Source: Proteobacteria bacterium UBA981
Lineage (GTDB): Bacteria; Pseudomonadota; Gammaproteobacteria; Ga0077536
Assembly (NCBI GenBank): GCA_002292285.1
Contig: DBBP01000018.1
Span: forward strand, 1 to 29,092
DNA: 29,092 bases
Direction: 5' to 3'
This document shows positions 8,048 through 17,523 of this stretch, piece by piece (position 1 is the first letter of the stretch; the number at the start of each line of letters is the position of its first letter). The translations under genes were made by a program, and so were the position numbers. Under the pieces are notes generated by a model. That model saw nothing but the letters and a program-made list of their open reading frames with translations, made no database searches and was not told where the DNA came from.

Positions 8048-10792
8048 TTGCGCATGACGATTGTTTTTTCACTCCTGGGCGCAGCTATTGGTGCCGCTAT
8101 AGGCGACGATGAAGGTTTTTTCGCCGGCATTGCGATTGGTTTTTTGTTCGGGCGCGTGCTGGCTCTCGGCAAGGTACAGCGAGAGCTGCGCGCACAACTC
8201 GACGAAGTTACAAGAAGAATCAATCAACCCGTATCCGTCGAGCTGACGCCGCCGATCGCTTATGAGCCCGCTGCAGGTGTTGACCATACGACCGCACTCA
8301 GCGCGACGCCCGAGTCATCTGCACCCGAACCGCTAGCTGCACAACAAACTGCCGGGCTTCCGTCCCAACCGAACCTTGATCCGGTGGCGCCGACTGAAGC
8401 GCCTGCCCGCACAGTCGCGCCTGAACCGCCCGCGCCGCCGCCTGTCGCCGCAGCTATCGATCGCTTATTCAACCGCATCGTGAAATTTTTCACGACCGGC
8501 AACGTCGTTGCCCGCGTCGGCGTGGTGGTGTTGTTCTTTGGTTTCGCGTTTCTCATTCGTCTTGCCGCAGAAAGCGGCATGCTGCCGATTGAATTGCGCC
8601 TGGCGGCCGTCGCACTCGGCGGTTTCGGTATGCTGGTTGCGGGCTGGCGCCTGCGCGCCAAGCGGCCCGATTACGCGGTGGTCGTGCAGGGCGGTGGTGT
8701 CGGAGTGTTGTACCTGGTGATCTTCGCTGCGGCGCGCATGTACGACCTGATGCCGATGTCGCTCGCTTTTGGCCTGATGGTCGTGATGGTCGTGGCATCC
8801 GGCGCACTCGCCGTTTTGCAGAACGCACCGGCACTCGCGGTACTCGGGGTTAGCGGCGGGTTCCTCGCCCCGATTCTGACATCGACCGGGCAGGGCAGTC
8901 ATGTCGCGCTGTTCAGTTATTACGCGTTGTTGAACGCCGGCATTCTCGGTATCGCCTGGTTCCGTGCTTGGCGCGCGTTGAATTTACTGGGTTTTGTTTT
9001 TACCTATGCCATCGGTTCCATCTGGGGTGCGCGTTACTACCAAAGCGATTATTTCGCGAGCGTCGAACCGTTCGTCGTTCTGTCGTTTTTGTTTTATCTG
9101 GCCATGCCCCTGCTTTACGCGCTACGCCAACCGCCGAATCTGCGTGGCGTCGTGGATGGGACATTGTTATTCGGCAATCCGATTGTGTTCTTCACCATTC
9201 AGAATCAATTGGTCGAGCATCTGCCGTTCGGGCGCGCCTTGTCCGCGCTTGTCCTGGGACTGGTTTATGCGGCGCTAACCGGAGCTTTGTGGCGTCGCGA
9301 TCCGGAACGCATGCGTCTGCTTGTTGAAGTGTTCCTCGCCATGGCCGCGCTGTTTGCCACGCTGGCGATTCCGTTCGCGCTGAATGGGCATTGGACTGCT
9401 GCTGCGTGGTCATTGGAAGGTGCTGGTGTGCTGTGGATTGGCCTGCGGCAACGTCGCTATCTGGCGCAAGTGTCTGGCCTGGTGCTACAAGTCGGCGCTG
9501 CGCTGCTGTTTTTTATCGATGCGCCGGTACGCCTCGGCCCGAGCGCGTCTTTCGATACGACGGCACTGGGTGCCGGAATGATCGCGTTGGCGGCGCTTTT
9601 CAGTGCCTATCGCGTGGGCTGCGATCGCGACAACGCCTTGCCCGTACTCGGGCGGCTCGACGATTTCCTCCTCAGGTGGGCGCTGATTTGGTGGCTTGGT
9701 GCGCTGACTTTCGAGTGCGATCTGCGCTTACCCAAGCATCAACTACACGCGGCGTTTGTCGTCGTATTGTCACTTACAGCGGTGGCCTTGAGCTGGCTCG
9801 CACAACGTCTCAATTGGCGTCTGGCGGCGCTGCCGTCGCTCGGCTTGTTACCGCTTGGTGCCATCATTGTGGTCGGGAAATATTTCGAGCAAGTGCATGT
9901 CGCGCCGTGGCAGAACGGCGGCGGTTTTGCGTGGCCATTGTTGCTGGTGTGCTCCTACGCGTTGCTCAAGCGCTACAGCGCGCACTGGCCTGCCGCCGGC
10001 CGCACTTTTCTACACGCTGCGGGTCTCTACTACGCCTTGTTTCTGTTCATCTGGCTGGCCGCATATAGCGTCGCCAACACAGAATTTTTGTCGCCAGCGT
10101 GGATCCTCGCCGTTTGTGGTGTGTTACCAGCAGCGACGGTCATGACGCTGAGCGGCAATCTGCTCCGCGAGTGTTGGCCATTCAGCGCGAGTGCGACTGC
10201 TTATCGGCATCTCGGATTGGCGCCGCTGCTGGGGCTGTCGCTGAGCTGGCTGGTGGTAAACTTCACACGCAGCGGCGGACCTGACCCGCTGCCTTATGTG
10301 CCGCTCATCAATCCGCTCGATAGCATCGCGTTTTTTTCGTTGATTGCTGCGCTCGCCTGGTGGCGGCGCATGGTGCGCGATGGGAGCCAGGGCGAACTCA
10401 ATCGTCGCGTTCTGTACACGCTACTCGCCGCCGCCGCGTTCGTCGTACTCAACACGGTCGTGTTGCGCAGCATGCATCACTTCTACGATGTGCCCTATGG
10501 CGCTCAGCCTCTGTGGCACTCACCGGATGTACAGGCTGCGTTGTCGCTTACCTGGGCTGTGCTCGGCAGCCTCGTGATGGCGCTTGCAGCGCGCCGTAGC
10601 GCGAGCCGCGAACAGTGGATTGTCGGTGCGGCGTTACTCGGCGTGGTGGTCGCAAAACTGTTCCTTGTCGATCTCGCGAGTAGCGGCGCGGTCGGGCGCA
10701 TCGTTTCTTTCCTAGGCGTCGGCGGCGTGTGTCTGGTGATTGGTTATTTCGCGCCGATCCCGCCGCGTGCGCATGCGGAGCAAACGACATGA
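8048..10792 (+). CDS. DUF2339 domain giant membrane protein
   Basis: The 914-residue protein starts with a hydrophobic glycine-rich hairpin (about 5-40), a short coiled-coil-like helix (about 42-58) and a Pro/Ala-rich linker (about 65-140). A long hydrophobic region with roughly two dozen membrane segments follows, as in DUF2339 proteins; the opening segment RIVKFFTTGNVVARVGVVVLFFG-like stretch (about 140-165) is typical of them. Function is unknown; the size and membrane density suggest a polytopic inner-membrane scaffold or transporter-like protein. The start is a choice between TTG 8048 (GAGG 7 bases upstream) and ATG 8054 (13 bases); the first has better spacing. The stop overlaps the next gene's start by 4 bases, implying translational coupling with the DUF3999 protein. 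Confidence 0.88.
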   Translation: MRMTIVFSLLGAAIGAAIGDDEGFFAGIAIGFLFGRVLALGKVQRELRAQLDEVTRRINQPVSVELTPPIAYEPAAGVDHTTALSATPESSAPEPLAAQQTAGLPSQPNLDPVAPTEAPARTVAPEPPAPPPVAAAIDRLFNRIVKFFTTGNVVARVGVVVLFFGFAFLIRLAAESGMLPIELRLAAVALGGFGMLVAGWRLRAKRPDYAVVVQGGGVGVLYLVIFAAARMYDLMPMSLAFGLMVVMVVASGALAVLQNAPALAVLGVSGGFLAPILTSTGQGSHVALFSYYALLNAGILGIAWFRAWRALNLLGFVFTYAIGSIWGARYYQSDYFASVEPFVVLSFLFYLAMPLLYALRQPPNLRGVVDGTLLFGNPIVFFTIQNQLVEHLPFGRALSALVLGLVYAALTGALWRRDPERMRLLVEVFLAMAALFATLAIPFALNGHWTAAAWSLEGAGVLWIGLRQRRYLAQVSGLVLQVGAALLFFIDAPVRLGPSASFDTTALGAGMIALAALFSAYRVGCDRDNALPVLGRLDDFLLRWALIWWLGALTFECDLRLPKHQLHAAFVVVLSLTAVALSWLAQRLNWRLAALPSLGLLPLGAIIVVGKYFEQVHVAPWQNGGGFAWPLLLVCSYALLKRYSAHWPAAGRTFLHAAGLYYALFLFIWLAAYSVANTEFLSPAWILAVCGVLPAATVMTLSGNLLRECWPFSASATAYRHLGLAPLLGLSLSWLVVNFTRSGGPDPLPYVPLINPLDSIAFFSLIAALAWWRRMVRDGSQGELNRRVLYTLLAAAAFVVLNTVVLRSMHHFYDVPYGAQPLWHSPDVQAALSLTWAVLGSLVMALAARRSASREQWIVGAALLGVVVAKLFLVDLASSGAVGRIVSFLGVGGVCLVIGYFAPIPPRAHAEQTT

Positions 10793-12156
10793 GCAAATTA
10801 GCAGTATCTGTAACGCTCGGACTTGTGTTCCTTGTCGGGAGCGTGACGGCGGCCGAACAAGTGCTACGCCCGAGCGACTTTGCACTTGGCATCCCGCTGC
10901 AGCACGACGAGGGCCTGCCCTATTTCGAAATCGAGCTGCCGGAACTCGCCTATCGGACCGCGACAGATCCGGCTTTGCGCGATATACGCATTTTTGATGC
11001 CGACGGGCGGGTGTTGCGCCATTTTGTCGCGCCAACTGACAACGAGACTGAGCGGGCGTTTACGGCACGCACGGCGTTGCCAATCTTTCCCGTGACGGAA
11101 TCTGCGAGCGCGGTGTCCATCCGCGAATCGATCACCGTCGCCAGCAACGGCCGGCTCGTCACCATCCGCTCGCACAGCAACCAGACTTCACAGCAAGTGC
11201 ACGCCTACATTGTTGATGCCAGTACGGTGCAAGACCCGGTTAATCATTTTCAGATCAACACCGGCGGCGATGAATTCGGTGTGACGCCTTATGCAGTCGA
11301 TGGCAGCACCGACTTGGCGAGCTGGTCGCTGTTGTTACGACGTGCCGACATGGTGCGTCTGCAGCATAGTGGGCGCACGCTAGAGCAGGCACGTTTCAAG
11401 CTTAATCTCTCGGGCAACAAATATTTGCGCATTCGCTGGCTGCAACCGGCCACGGCGCCAACCATCGCTGAAGTGCTGGTGCATCTGCGCCGTTCCGGGG
11501 ACAGCGAGGTGCTGCATAGCTTTGCGGTCGCCGGTCACCGCGTCGAGGACGAACCACTACAGATCGACTACGATTTAGGCGGTTATTTTCCGTTGCGTGA
11601 AGTCGCCATGCGGCTCACACCCAATCGATTTATTGCCGGCACGTTGAGCGCGGCCCGCGATATAGACGGGCCCTGGACCACCGTGCAACGCGAAGACTGG
11701 TACGCCTTAAAGGTCGATGACCTGGTGATGCGCTCTGCTGGTCTCGATATCCATCGTGATGGTTTCCGTTATTGGCGTTTTACCGCGTCCGACGAGCATC
11801 AACTTGCGGATGCAGAATTGCCGTTATTGCAGTTCGGCTGGCGTGCGCAACGTTATCGGGTGTTGGCCGAAGGTCAGGGCCCTTATTTGTTGGCCGTCGG
11901 CAGTGGCCGCGCTGCGAACAGGGCGGTTCAGACGTTGCCGCTGGCGGCGCGCGACATGGCCGGCGCTGACGCAATGAGCGCGCCCGCAGCTCTCGGCGAG
12001 CGTGTCTCACTGGGGGGCGACGAGCGTCTGCGTAAACCAAAGCCGGCCTTGCCGTGGCAGCGCATCGTGTTGTGGTGCGTATTGTGCGTCGGCGTTGGCG
12101 GGATTGGCGTCGTAGCGTGGCGGTTGTATCGGGAAATGAATCAGGCAGGTCGCTAA
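10789..12156 (+). CDS. DUF3999 domain protein, exported and membrane-anchored
   Basis: The 455-residue product begins with a signal peptide (MSKLAVSVTLGLVFLVGS, probable cleavage near VTA-AEQ) and ends with one transmembrane helix (about 425-445) and a short basic cytoplasmic tail, so the bulk is periplasmic. The body is rich in beta strands and contains repeated jelly-roll-like stretches such as YLRIRWLQPA and ARDIDGPWTTVQRE. This fits the DUF3999 family, which regularly neighbours DUF2339 in gammaproteobacteria. An in-frame GTG at 10729 would extend it inside the upstream gene, but the signal peptide and ATGA overlap favour ATG 10789. Function unknown; a two-subunit envelope complex with DUF2339 is inferred from coupling. 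Confidence 0.87.
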   Translation: MSKLAVSVTLGLVFLVGSVTAAEQVLRPSDFALGIPLQHDEGLPYFEIELPELAYRTATDPALRDIRIFDADGRVLRHFVAPTDNETERAFTARTALPIFPVTESASAVSIRESITVASNGRLVTIRSHSNQTSQQVHAYIVDASTVQDPVNHFQINTGGDEFGVTPYAVDGSTDLASWSLLLRRADMVRLQHSGRTLEQARFKLNLSGNKYLRIRWLQPATAPTIAEVLVHLRRSGDSEVLHSFAVAGHRVEDEPLQIDYDLGGYFPLREVAMRLTPNRFIAGTLSAARDIDGPWTTVQREDWYALKVDDLVMRSAGLDIHRDGFRYWRFTASDEHQLADAELPLLQFGWRAQRYRVLAEGQGPYLLAVGSGRAANRAVQTLPLAARDMAGADAMSAPAALGERVSLGGDERLRKPKPALPWQRIVLWCVLCVGVGGIGVVAWRLYREMNQAGR

Positions 12157-12310
12157 TCCGCTAGCAGGCTATGTGTCTGTTCGAATGTCTGTTCGCGTTT
12201 ATCCGGCGCTGATTTCAACTCGCAGTTCCTCGGCACAACGCAGTTACGCGTTTCCTGGTCGTCGGCTTCTGGGGGAGATGCGAGTCACCGGCAAGGGCGC
12301 CCGCCGGCAC

Positions 12311-12335
12311 GGAAATAGGGTTACTGTCCCGAATC
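12311..12335 (-). repeat. Inverted copy of the GGGGACAG-type extragenic element
   Basis: Read on the minus strand it gives ATTCGGGACAGTAACCC, with one G fewer than the 4170 copy. It sits between the convergent DUF3999 and CTERM genes. Confidence 0.65.
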
Positions 12336-12347
12336 AGACTGCCTGAA

Positions 12348-12974
12348 TTACGCTGCGGCGGAGGCGTTGCGACGCTTGAAGCCGAGGTAGGCGAGGGCGG
12401 GGAACATCAGTGCCAGAGCGGGCGGCAGGGGTACGGGTGCCGCAGCGGCCAGGTTGTAGTTGCTGTCTACCCAGACCCTGGCATTGGCCTCATCCCAGTT
12501 GAATTTGTTTGCGGTGACAAACTTCCATTTATCTTTGTCTTCGTCGTAGTGCTGTTCACCATAGTTAGACGTGTAGGTGTTGGTGTTGGTGTCGAACAGG
12601 ACTTCGAGCCACGCAAACTGGGCGTGCTTTTTCGTGGCACCGTCGTCGTTGCGATATTGGAAAGTCACATCGTAATCGGCGCCGGCGACCTGTGTTGCGC
12701 CGTGGAAGACGGCCGCGCTGTTGCCCTGTGGGGTTGAGCTGCCGAGGAGGTCGACATTCCAGGCTGGGAAGTCCGGCCCGACGCCGGCGACATCATTCAG
12801 GTGAGCATATTCGTCCGCATCGATATCGCCGAACAGGAACAGGAAGTTCATGTCGGAGCCACTCGTTAACCCACCGGTGTAAGTCCCGTAGGTATCGGCG
12901 CTGACCGAGGCTGCGCTGACTAACAGTGCGAGGGTCAGGGCGAATAGTGCGATTTTGTTGTTTAGCGTTGTCAC
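12348..12974 (-). CDS. VPLPA-CTERM-like (PEP-CTERM class) exported protein
   Basis: The 208-residue protein has a signal peptide (about 1-26, ending SVSA) and a tripartite C-terminal sorting tail at 181-208: the motif VPLPP, a hydrophobic helix (ALALMFPALAYLGF) and a basic KRRN end. This matches VPLPA-CTERM and related PEP-CTERM signals recognised by exosortases, which cut the tail and deliver the protein to the cell surface or exopolysaccharide matrix. The mature part is Asp/Asn/Tyr-rich with no recognised domain. It would start at GTG 12974, since no ATG is available in the right place; the ribosome binding site is weak. No exosortase or polysaccharide genes lie in this window, so the partner enzyme must be elsewhere. 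The fourth motif residue is followed by Pro rather than the usual Ala. Confidence 0.8.
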   Translation of the reverse strand: MTTLNNKIALFALTLALLVSAASVSADTYGTYTGGLTSGSDMNFLFLFGDIDADEYAHLNDVAGVGPDFPAWNVDLLGSSTPQGNSAAVFHGATQVAGADYDVTFQYRNDDGATKKHAQFAWLEVLFDTNTNTYTSNYGEQHYDEDKDKWKFVTANKFNWDEANARVWVDSNYNLAAAAPVPLPPALALMFPALAYLGFKRRNASAAA

Positions 12975-13569
12975 TGTGATTGCTCGATGTTCTGAAGTGA
13001 TTTGCAGTACTTAGAGCAAGCGCCGTGCCATTGTTCGCCCATCGTGGTGGGCTCCGGCCTTGACGAGACTCATGTCACAGTTCGGATCCTTATCAGCGTG
13101 ATGAGGATCACGTTCGCCGGTCGGAGCGTGACGGCGGTCACACCGGCCAAAAGCACCGTAAAAACTCGTTTTGTGACGCAGTCTTGATAGCGTCGTGGGG
13201 GCCGTTTGAAGATGTCGTCCGGAGGTGACACGACACTGCTGCCGGAATGGTCAGCGCGCAGGGCGCATAGCAGACATCGCCTATTGACGTCGCAGGGCAC
13301 GATTGCACCTGCGTGAGATGGAAACGATTAGTTAGCTTCTGTGGGTGATGAGTGGCACCCAGCGCATTCAGGATCTGAAGATCCGTTGAACGCGGGTAAG
13401 ACACGCAGGCGTAGCGGATTGGCGAGCGGAATAATCCCTGCGCATCTGGTTTCCCAGCGACGGTCAGGTCGAAGCTGGGGTCGGGAGCCGCACATAGTGC
13501 GGTGAACGGGACCCCAATGCCCGCCTCGGCGACGGTATACTGACACGGTTTTTTGGCTGGGATAGATTG
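12975..13569. other. Intergenic region rich in inverted repeats
   Basis: No gene is supported. Four inverted repeats stand out: 13085-13109 (11-bp arms GATCCTTATCA / TGATGAGGATC, 3-base loop), 13116-13147 (GCCGGT / ACCGGC enclosing GTGAC-GGCG-GTCAC), 13342-13361 (TGGGTG / CACCCA) and 13371-13384 (GGATCT-GA-AGATCC). None has a T-run. A TATACT at 13536-13541 may be the -10 box of the carboxylase gene; I find no good -35. Confidence 0.6.
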
Positions 13570-16500
13570 ATGTCGAACGCGCGCTTGTTAATTGCAAATC
13601 GGGGTGAAATTGCGCTGCGTGTCATGCGTAGCGCGACGGAACGGGGTTTGGAAACTGTGGCGATCCACGGTCCGGACGACGCCGATAGTCTCCACGTTGC
13701 GCGAGCCGACAGCGCGGTGTTGATTCCTTCGCACGGCCCGGCCGCCTATCTTGATGCGGCGGTGATTGTTGCCGCTGCGCGCGCCCAGAATTGCCAGTTT
13801 CTCCATCCGGGCTACGGCTTTCTCGCCGAGCAGGGCGACTTTGCCAGCGCTGTTGAGCAAGCCGGGATTACGTTCGTTGGCCCCACGCCCGCGCAACTGC
13901 ATTTGTTTGGTGACAAGGTCGCCGCACGCGAACGTGCGCAGGCGTGTGATGTGCCAGTCCTCGAGGCCTCGTCAGTACTCGACTCTGTTGCCGCGCTAGA
14001 GGCCTTTCGCAGCCAGCCAGGCTGCGCTGGCGGTGTCATTTTAAAAGCGCTGGCTGGCGGTGGCGGGCGCGGTATGCGGGTGGTCAGCGCCGCTGCGGAC
14101 GCGGCCAGTTTGTGGCAGCAGGCTAGCGCTGAGGCGGCTGCGTCGTTTAATGATGGGCGCGTTTATGCCGAGCGTTATGTGGCTAACGCGCGGCACATTG
14201 AAGTGCAGGTGCTCGGCGATGGCACAGGTGCGGTAGTGCATTTGTGGGAACGTGATTGCACCGTGCAGCGGCGCCACCAGAAGCTGATTGAAATTGCGCC
14301 GGCTCCAGGGCTCGACCCGGGCGTGCGCGAGCGTGTGCTGGACGCTGCGCTGCGTCTTGCCAGTGCGGTCGATTACCGCGGTCTTGGCACGTTCGAGTTT
14401 CTTCTCGATGCCGACAGCGATGCGTTCTTTTTCATTGAAGCGAATGCACGTCTGCAGGTCGAGCACACGGTGACCGAAGAAGTGCTGGGGCTTGATTTGG
14501 TTGCTTTGCAACTTGCAGTTGCGGAAGGACGCAGTTTGCAGGAACTCGGCTTGAGCACGCCCCCTGCACTGCGCGGCTACGCGATGCAGTTGCGCATCAA
14601 CGCTGAGACGCTCGACGCCGACGGTTCAACGCGCGCGGCGGGCGGTACGCTGACGCACTACGAGCCGGCCACCGGACCCGGCATTCGTATCGATAGCGCA
14701 GCACGCGCGGGCTTCGCCGTGCATCCCTCGTTCGACTCCTTACTGGCAAAACTGATCGTGCAGGTGCCGCAGGATGACTTCGCCGCACTCACTCGACGTG
14801 CGCAGCGCGCAGCCAGCGAGTTCGTGATTGCCGGCACGGCGACTAACCTGCCGCTATTGCGTGCTGTACTCGAGCATCCGGCGTTTAGCGATGGCGCAAT
14901 GAATACCGCGTTCATCGAACAACACGCGGGCGAACTCGTTGCAGCCGCTGCAGCGCTAGCGCAGCCGGCAATGATGAGCGCAACGCAAAGCACCACAGCG
15001 ATGCACATTGAAACCCCGGTCGGCCAAACCGCCGTCATTGCACCCATGCGCGGTAGCATTCTCGAGCTCGACATTGAAGTGGGCGCACAGGTGCAACGCG
15101 GGCAGCAGGTCGCGATGCTCGATGCGATGAAGATGCATCATGAAATTTATAGCCCGGTGTCCGGCGTTGTCACGGCGGTACTCGCCGAGGTTCTCGCGAT
15201 TGCCGACGAGGACCAGCCGTTGCTGTTTATCCAGGCCGACAGCGACCAGCAGGACGCGCTCGACACAACTGCGCAAATCGACCTCGATGCAGCACGGACC
15301 GATTTGGATGAAGTGGTGGCACGCCACGCGCTTGGTCTCGACGAGAACCGACCGGCGTCGGTGGCTAAACGGCGGCGCTTCGGTAATCGTACGGCGCGCG
15401 AGAACGTCGCCGATCTGTGCGATCCAGACAGCTTTATCGAATACGGTGCGCTTGCTAACGCCGCGCAACGCCGCCGCCGTAGTCTGGAAGACTTGCAGGC
15501 CAACACGCCAGCCGACGGCATGGTCGCCGGCTTCGGTACGGTCAACGCGGATCTTTTTGGTGCCGAAGCGGCACGCTGTGCGGTGCTCGCTTACGACTAC
15601 ACCGTATTGGCCGGTACGCAGGGACAGAACAACCACAAAAAGAAAGACCGCATGTTCGAGCTCGCGACAGAGCGCGAATCACCGGTGGTGTTTTTTACTG
15701 AAGGCGGTGGCGGGCGTCCGGGTGATGTTGATACCGACGACATCTACATGGCTTGGCTCGATATCAAAACCTTCGCGACCTGGCCGCAAATGAGTGGCAT
15801 TGCACCGCGCATTGCGGTGAACTCGGGTCGCTGTTTCGCCGGCAACGCGGTGATCTTTGGTTGTGCGGACATCACCATCGCGACGAAAAATTCGAACATC
15901 GGCCTCGCCGGTCCGGCCATGATTGAAGGTGGCGGGCTCGGTAATTTTACGCCTGAGGATATCGGGCCGATTGATGTACAAACCGCTAACGGTGTGGTTG
16001 ATATTGCCGTCGAGGATGAAGCGGAGGGCACCGCGGTGGCGCGCCAGGTGCTCGGTTGCTTTCAGGGTCGCTTCGAGAGCTGGACCTGCCAGGATCAGCG
16101 TCGGCTGCGACACCTCATTCCCGAAGACCGCTTGCGCGTTTACGACATACGCGCGGTCATCGAGGGTATTGCGGATGATGGCTCAGTGATCGAGTTTCGC
16201 CGTGAATACGGCCACGGCCTGATCACGGCGCTGATCCGCGTGGAAGGTCAGGCGTTTGGTGTGATCGCGAATAACCCGCGCCACCTCGGCGGCGCTATCG
16301 ACGGCGACGGCGGCGAAAAAGGCGGCCGCTTTCTGCAGCTTTGCGACACGTTCGGCGTGCCGATATTGTCGCTGTGCGATACGCCGGGATTTATGGTCGG
16401 GCCAGACAGCGAGAAGACTGCGGCAGTGCGGCGTGGTTCTCGCCTGATTCTTGCCTCAGCGACCCTATCCGTTCCACTGTTTACAGTGATTTTACGCAAG

Positions 16501-16845
16501 GGCTATGGCCTTGGCGCGCAAGCCATGGCTGGCGGCAGTTTTCATCAACCGTTCATGACTATCGCCTGGCCGACAGCAGAAATGGGACCGATGGGACTGG
16601 AAGGCGCGGTCGAACTCGGTTTTCGCAAAGAGCTGGAAGCGACGCCAACCAAAGCTGACCGCGACGCTTTGTTCACCACCCTGGTCGATGGGATGTATGA
16701 AAAAGGTAAGGCGGTGTCGGTGGCATCGGTTTTTGAAATCGATGCGGTAATTGACCCGGCCGAGACGCGCAGTTGGCTGGTCCGTGGCTATCGTGCCTGT
16801 GGACCGAGAAAAGCGCCGCGCCGGCCTTATGTGGATGTCTGGTAG
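13570..16845 (+). CDS. Single-chain biotin-dependent acyl-CoA carboxylase (BC-BCCP-CT)
   Basis: One 1091-residue chain carries every part of a biotin carboxylase machine. Biotin carboxylase (about 1-450) begins LLIANRGEIALRV, has the ATP-grasp loop K159-A-L-A-GGGGRGM and the catalytic stretch FIEANARLQVEH at 288-299. A biotinyl domain (about 485-560) holds DAMKM with biotin acceptor Lys521. The carboxyltransferase half (about 590-1091) has GGGGRPGDVDTDD and AGPAMIEGGGLG. Enzymes with this architecture include the long-chain acyl-CoA carboxylases known as homohexamers in mycobacteria and some proteobacteria, which accept a broad acyl-CoA range. The exact acyl substrate cannot be read here. ATG 13570 is chosen over TTG 13567, as GGGA lies about 8 bases upstream. 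It stands alone, without separate accA-D or pcc genes. Confidence 0.93.
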   Translation: MSNARLLIANRGEIALRVMRSATERGLETVAIHGPDDADSLHVARADSAVLIPSHGPAAYLDAAVIVAAARAQNCQFLHPGYGFLAEQGDFASAVEQAGITFVGPTPAQLHLFGDKVAARERAQACDVPVLEASSVLDSVAALEAFRSQPGCAGGVILKALAGGGGRGMRVVSAAADAASLWQQASAEAAASFNDGRVYAERYVANARHIEVQVLGDGTGAVVHLWERDCTVQRRHQKLIEIAPAPGLDPGVRERVLDAALRLASAVDYRGLGTFEFLLDADSDAFFFIEANARLQVEHTVTEEVLGLDLVALQLAVAEGRSLQELGLSTPPALRGYAMQLRINAETLDADGSTRAAGGTLTHYEPATGPGIRIDSAARAGFAVHPSFDSLLAKLIVQVPQDDFAALTRRAQRAASEFVIAGTATNLPLLRAVLEHPAFSDGAMNTAFIEQHAGELVAAAAALAQPAMMSATQSTTAMHIETPVGQTAVIAPMRGSILELDIEVGAQVQRGQQVAMLDAMKMHHEIYSPVSGVVTAVLAEVLAIADEDQPLLFIQADSDQQDALDTTAQIDLDAARTDLDEVVARHALGLDENRPASVAKRRRFGNRTARENVADLCDPDSFIEYGALANAAQRRRRSLEDLQANTPADGMVAGFGTVNADLFGAEAARCAVLAYDYTVLAGTQGQNNHKKKDRMFELATERESPVVFFTEGGGGRPGDVDTDDIYMAWLDIKTFATWPQMSGIAPRIAVNSGRCFAGNAVIFGCADITIATKNSNIGLAGPAMIEGGGLGNFTPEDIGPIDVQTANGVVDIAVEDEAEGTAVARQVLGCFQGRFESWTCQDQRRLRHLIPEDRLRVYDIRAVIEGIADDGSVIEFRREYGHGLITALIRVEGQAFGVIANNPRHLGGAIDGDGGEKGGRFLQLCDTFGVPILSLCDTPGFMVGPDSEKTAAVRRGSRLILASATLSVPLFTVILRKGYGLGAQAMAGGSFHQPFMTIAWPTAEMGPMGLEGAVELGFRKELEATPTKADRDALFTTLVDGMYEKGKAVSVASVFEIDAVIDPAETRSWLVRGYRACGPRKAPRRPYVDVW

Positions 16846-16984
16846 CGCCGATGTTGGTGGGTGCGTGGCGTGGGATTCGGCAGACTCGATACCAATCGCC
16901 AACACTCATGCCTCGCGTCAGCCTGATAACCATCGAAGCCCTGCAAAACTTGCAGTCGAAATAGTGATCCGGAGATAAGCAGCA

Positions 16985-17506
16985 ATGAATTTTTGTCCTC
17001 AATGTGCCAAGCCGCTGATGGAGTTGCCGCTGTCCGGGCGAGACCGTCTGGCGTGTCCGGATAATGGTTGTGGTTTCGTGCACTGGAACAATCCGACGCC
17101 AGTGGTGGCGGCGATTGTCGAGCATGATGAGCACGTGATTCTGGTGCAAAACGTCGGTTGGCCGGAAACCTGGTTTGGCCTGGTGACAGGCTTTCTTGAG
17201 GCTGGCGAAATGCCCGAAACTGCAGTGCTACGTGAGGTTGAAGAAGAAATCGGACTGAAAGCGGAAATGCAGTCCTACATCGGCATGTATGAGTTTTATC
17301 GTGCCAATCAGCTTTTGATTGCCTACCACGTGACCGTCGACAGTCATGACGTCAAGCTCCAGAAAAGCGAAATCGCGGCGAGCAAGTGGGTGCCCATTGA
17401 AACCGTGATGCCATGGACTGCCGGCACCGGCAAAGCGCTACGGGATTGGTTGCGTGGGCGGGGCATCGAGCGTGACTTGGGAGAATTCCACCGCGTCAAT
17501 AATTGA
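16985..17506 (+). CDS. Nudix hydrolase with N-terminal zinc ribbon
   Basis: The 173-residue protein has a C4 zinc ribbon at its N-terminus (Cys4, Cys7, Cys24, Cys29) and a perfect Nudix box, G69-x5-E75-x7-R83-E84-V85-x-E87-E88-x-G90-L91, which binds Mg2+ and cleaves nucleoside diphosphate linkages. The zinc ribbon is like that of NudC-type NADH pyrophosphatases, but the protein is shorter than NudC and lacks its N-terminal domain, so NAD(H) specificity is not implied. It is probably cytosolic housecleaning of nucleotide sugars, ADP-ribose or dinucleotides. GGAG lies about 10 bases before the ATG. It follows the carboxylase by 139 bases on the same strand and may share its transcript. Confidence 0.9.
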   Translation: MNFCPQCAKPLMELPLSGRDRLACPDNGCGFVHWNNPTPVVAAIVEHDEHVILVQNVGWPETWFGLVTGFLEAGEMPETAVLREVEEEIGLKAEMQSYIGMYEFYRANQLLIAYHVTVDSHDVKLQKSEIAASKWVPIETVMPWTAGTGKALRDWLRGRGIERDLGEFHRVNN

Positions 17507-17523
17507 GCAGCGAGTCTCGCTGC
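17507..17523. other. Perfect inverted repeat after the Nudix gene
   Basis: GCAGCGAG and CTCGCTGC face each other around a single base immediately after the Nudix stop codon. No T-run follows, so it may slow polymerase or protect the transcript end rather than being a classical terminator. Confidence 0.4.

Noticed and set aside
10729..10788. Upstream GTG start for the DUF3999 protein
   Set aside because: It would place 20 non-signal residues before a clear signal peptide; the ATGA overlap start is better.
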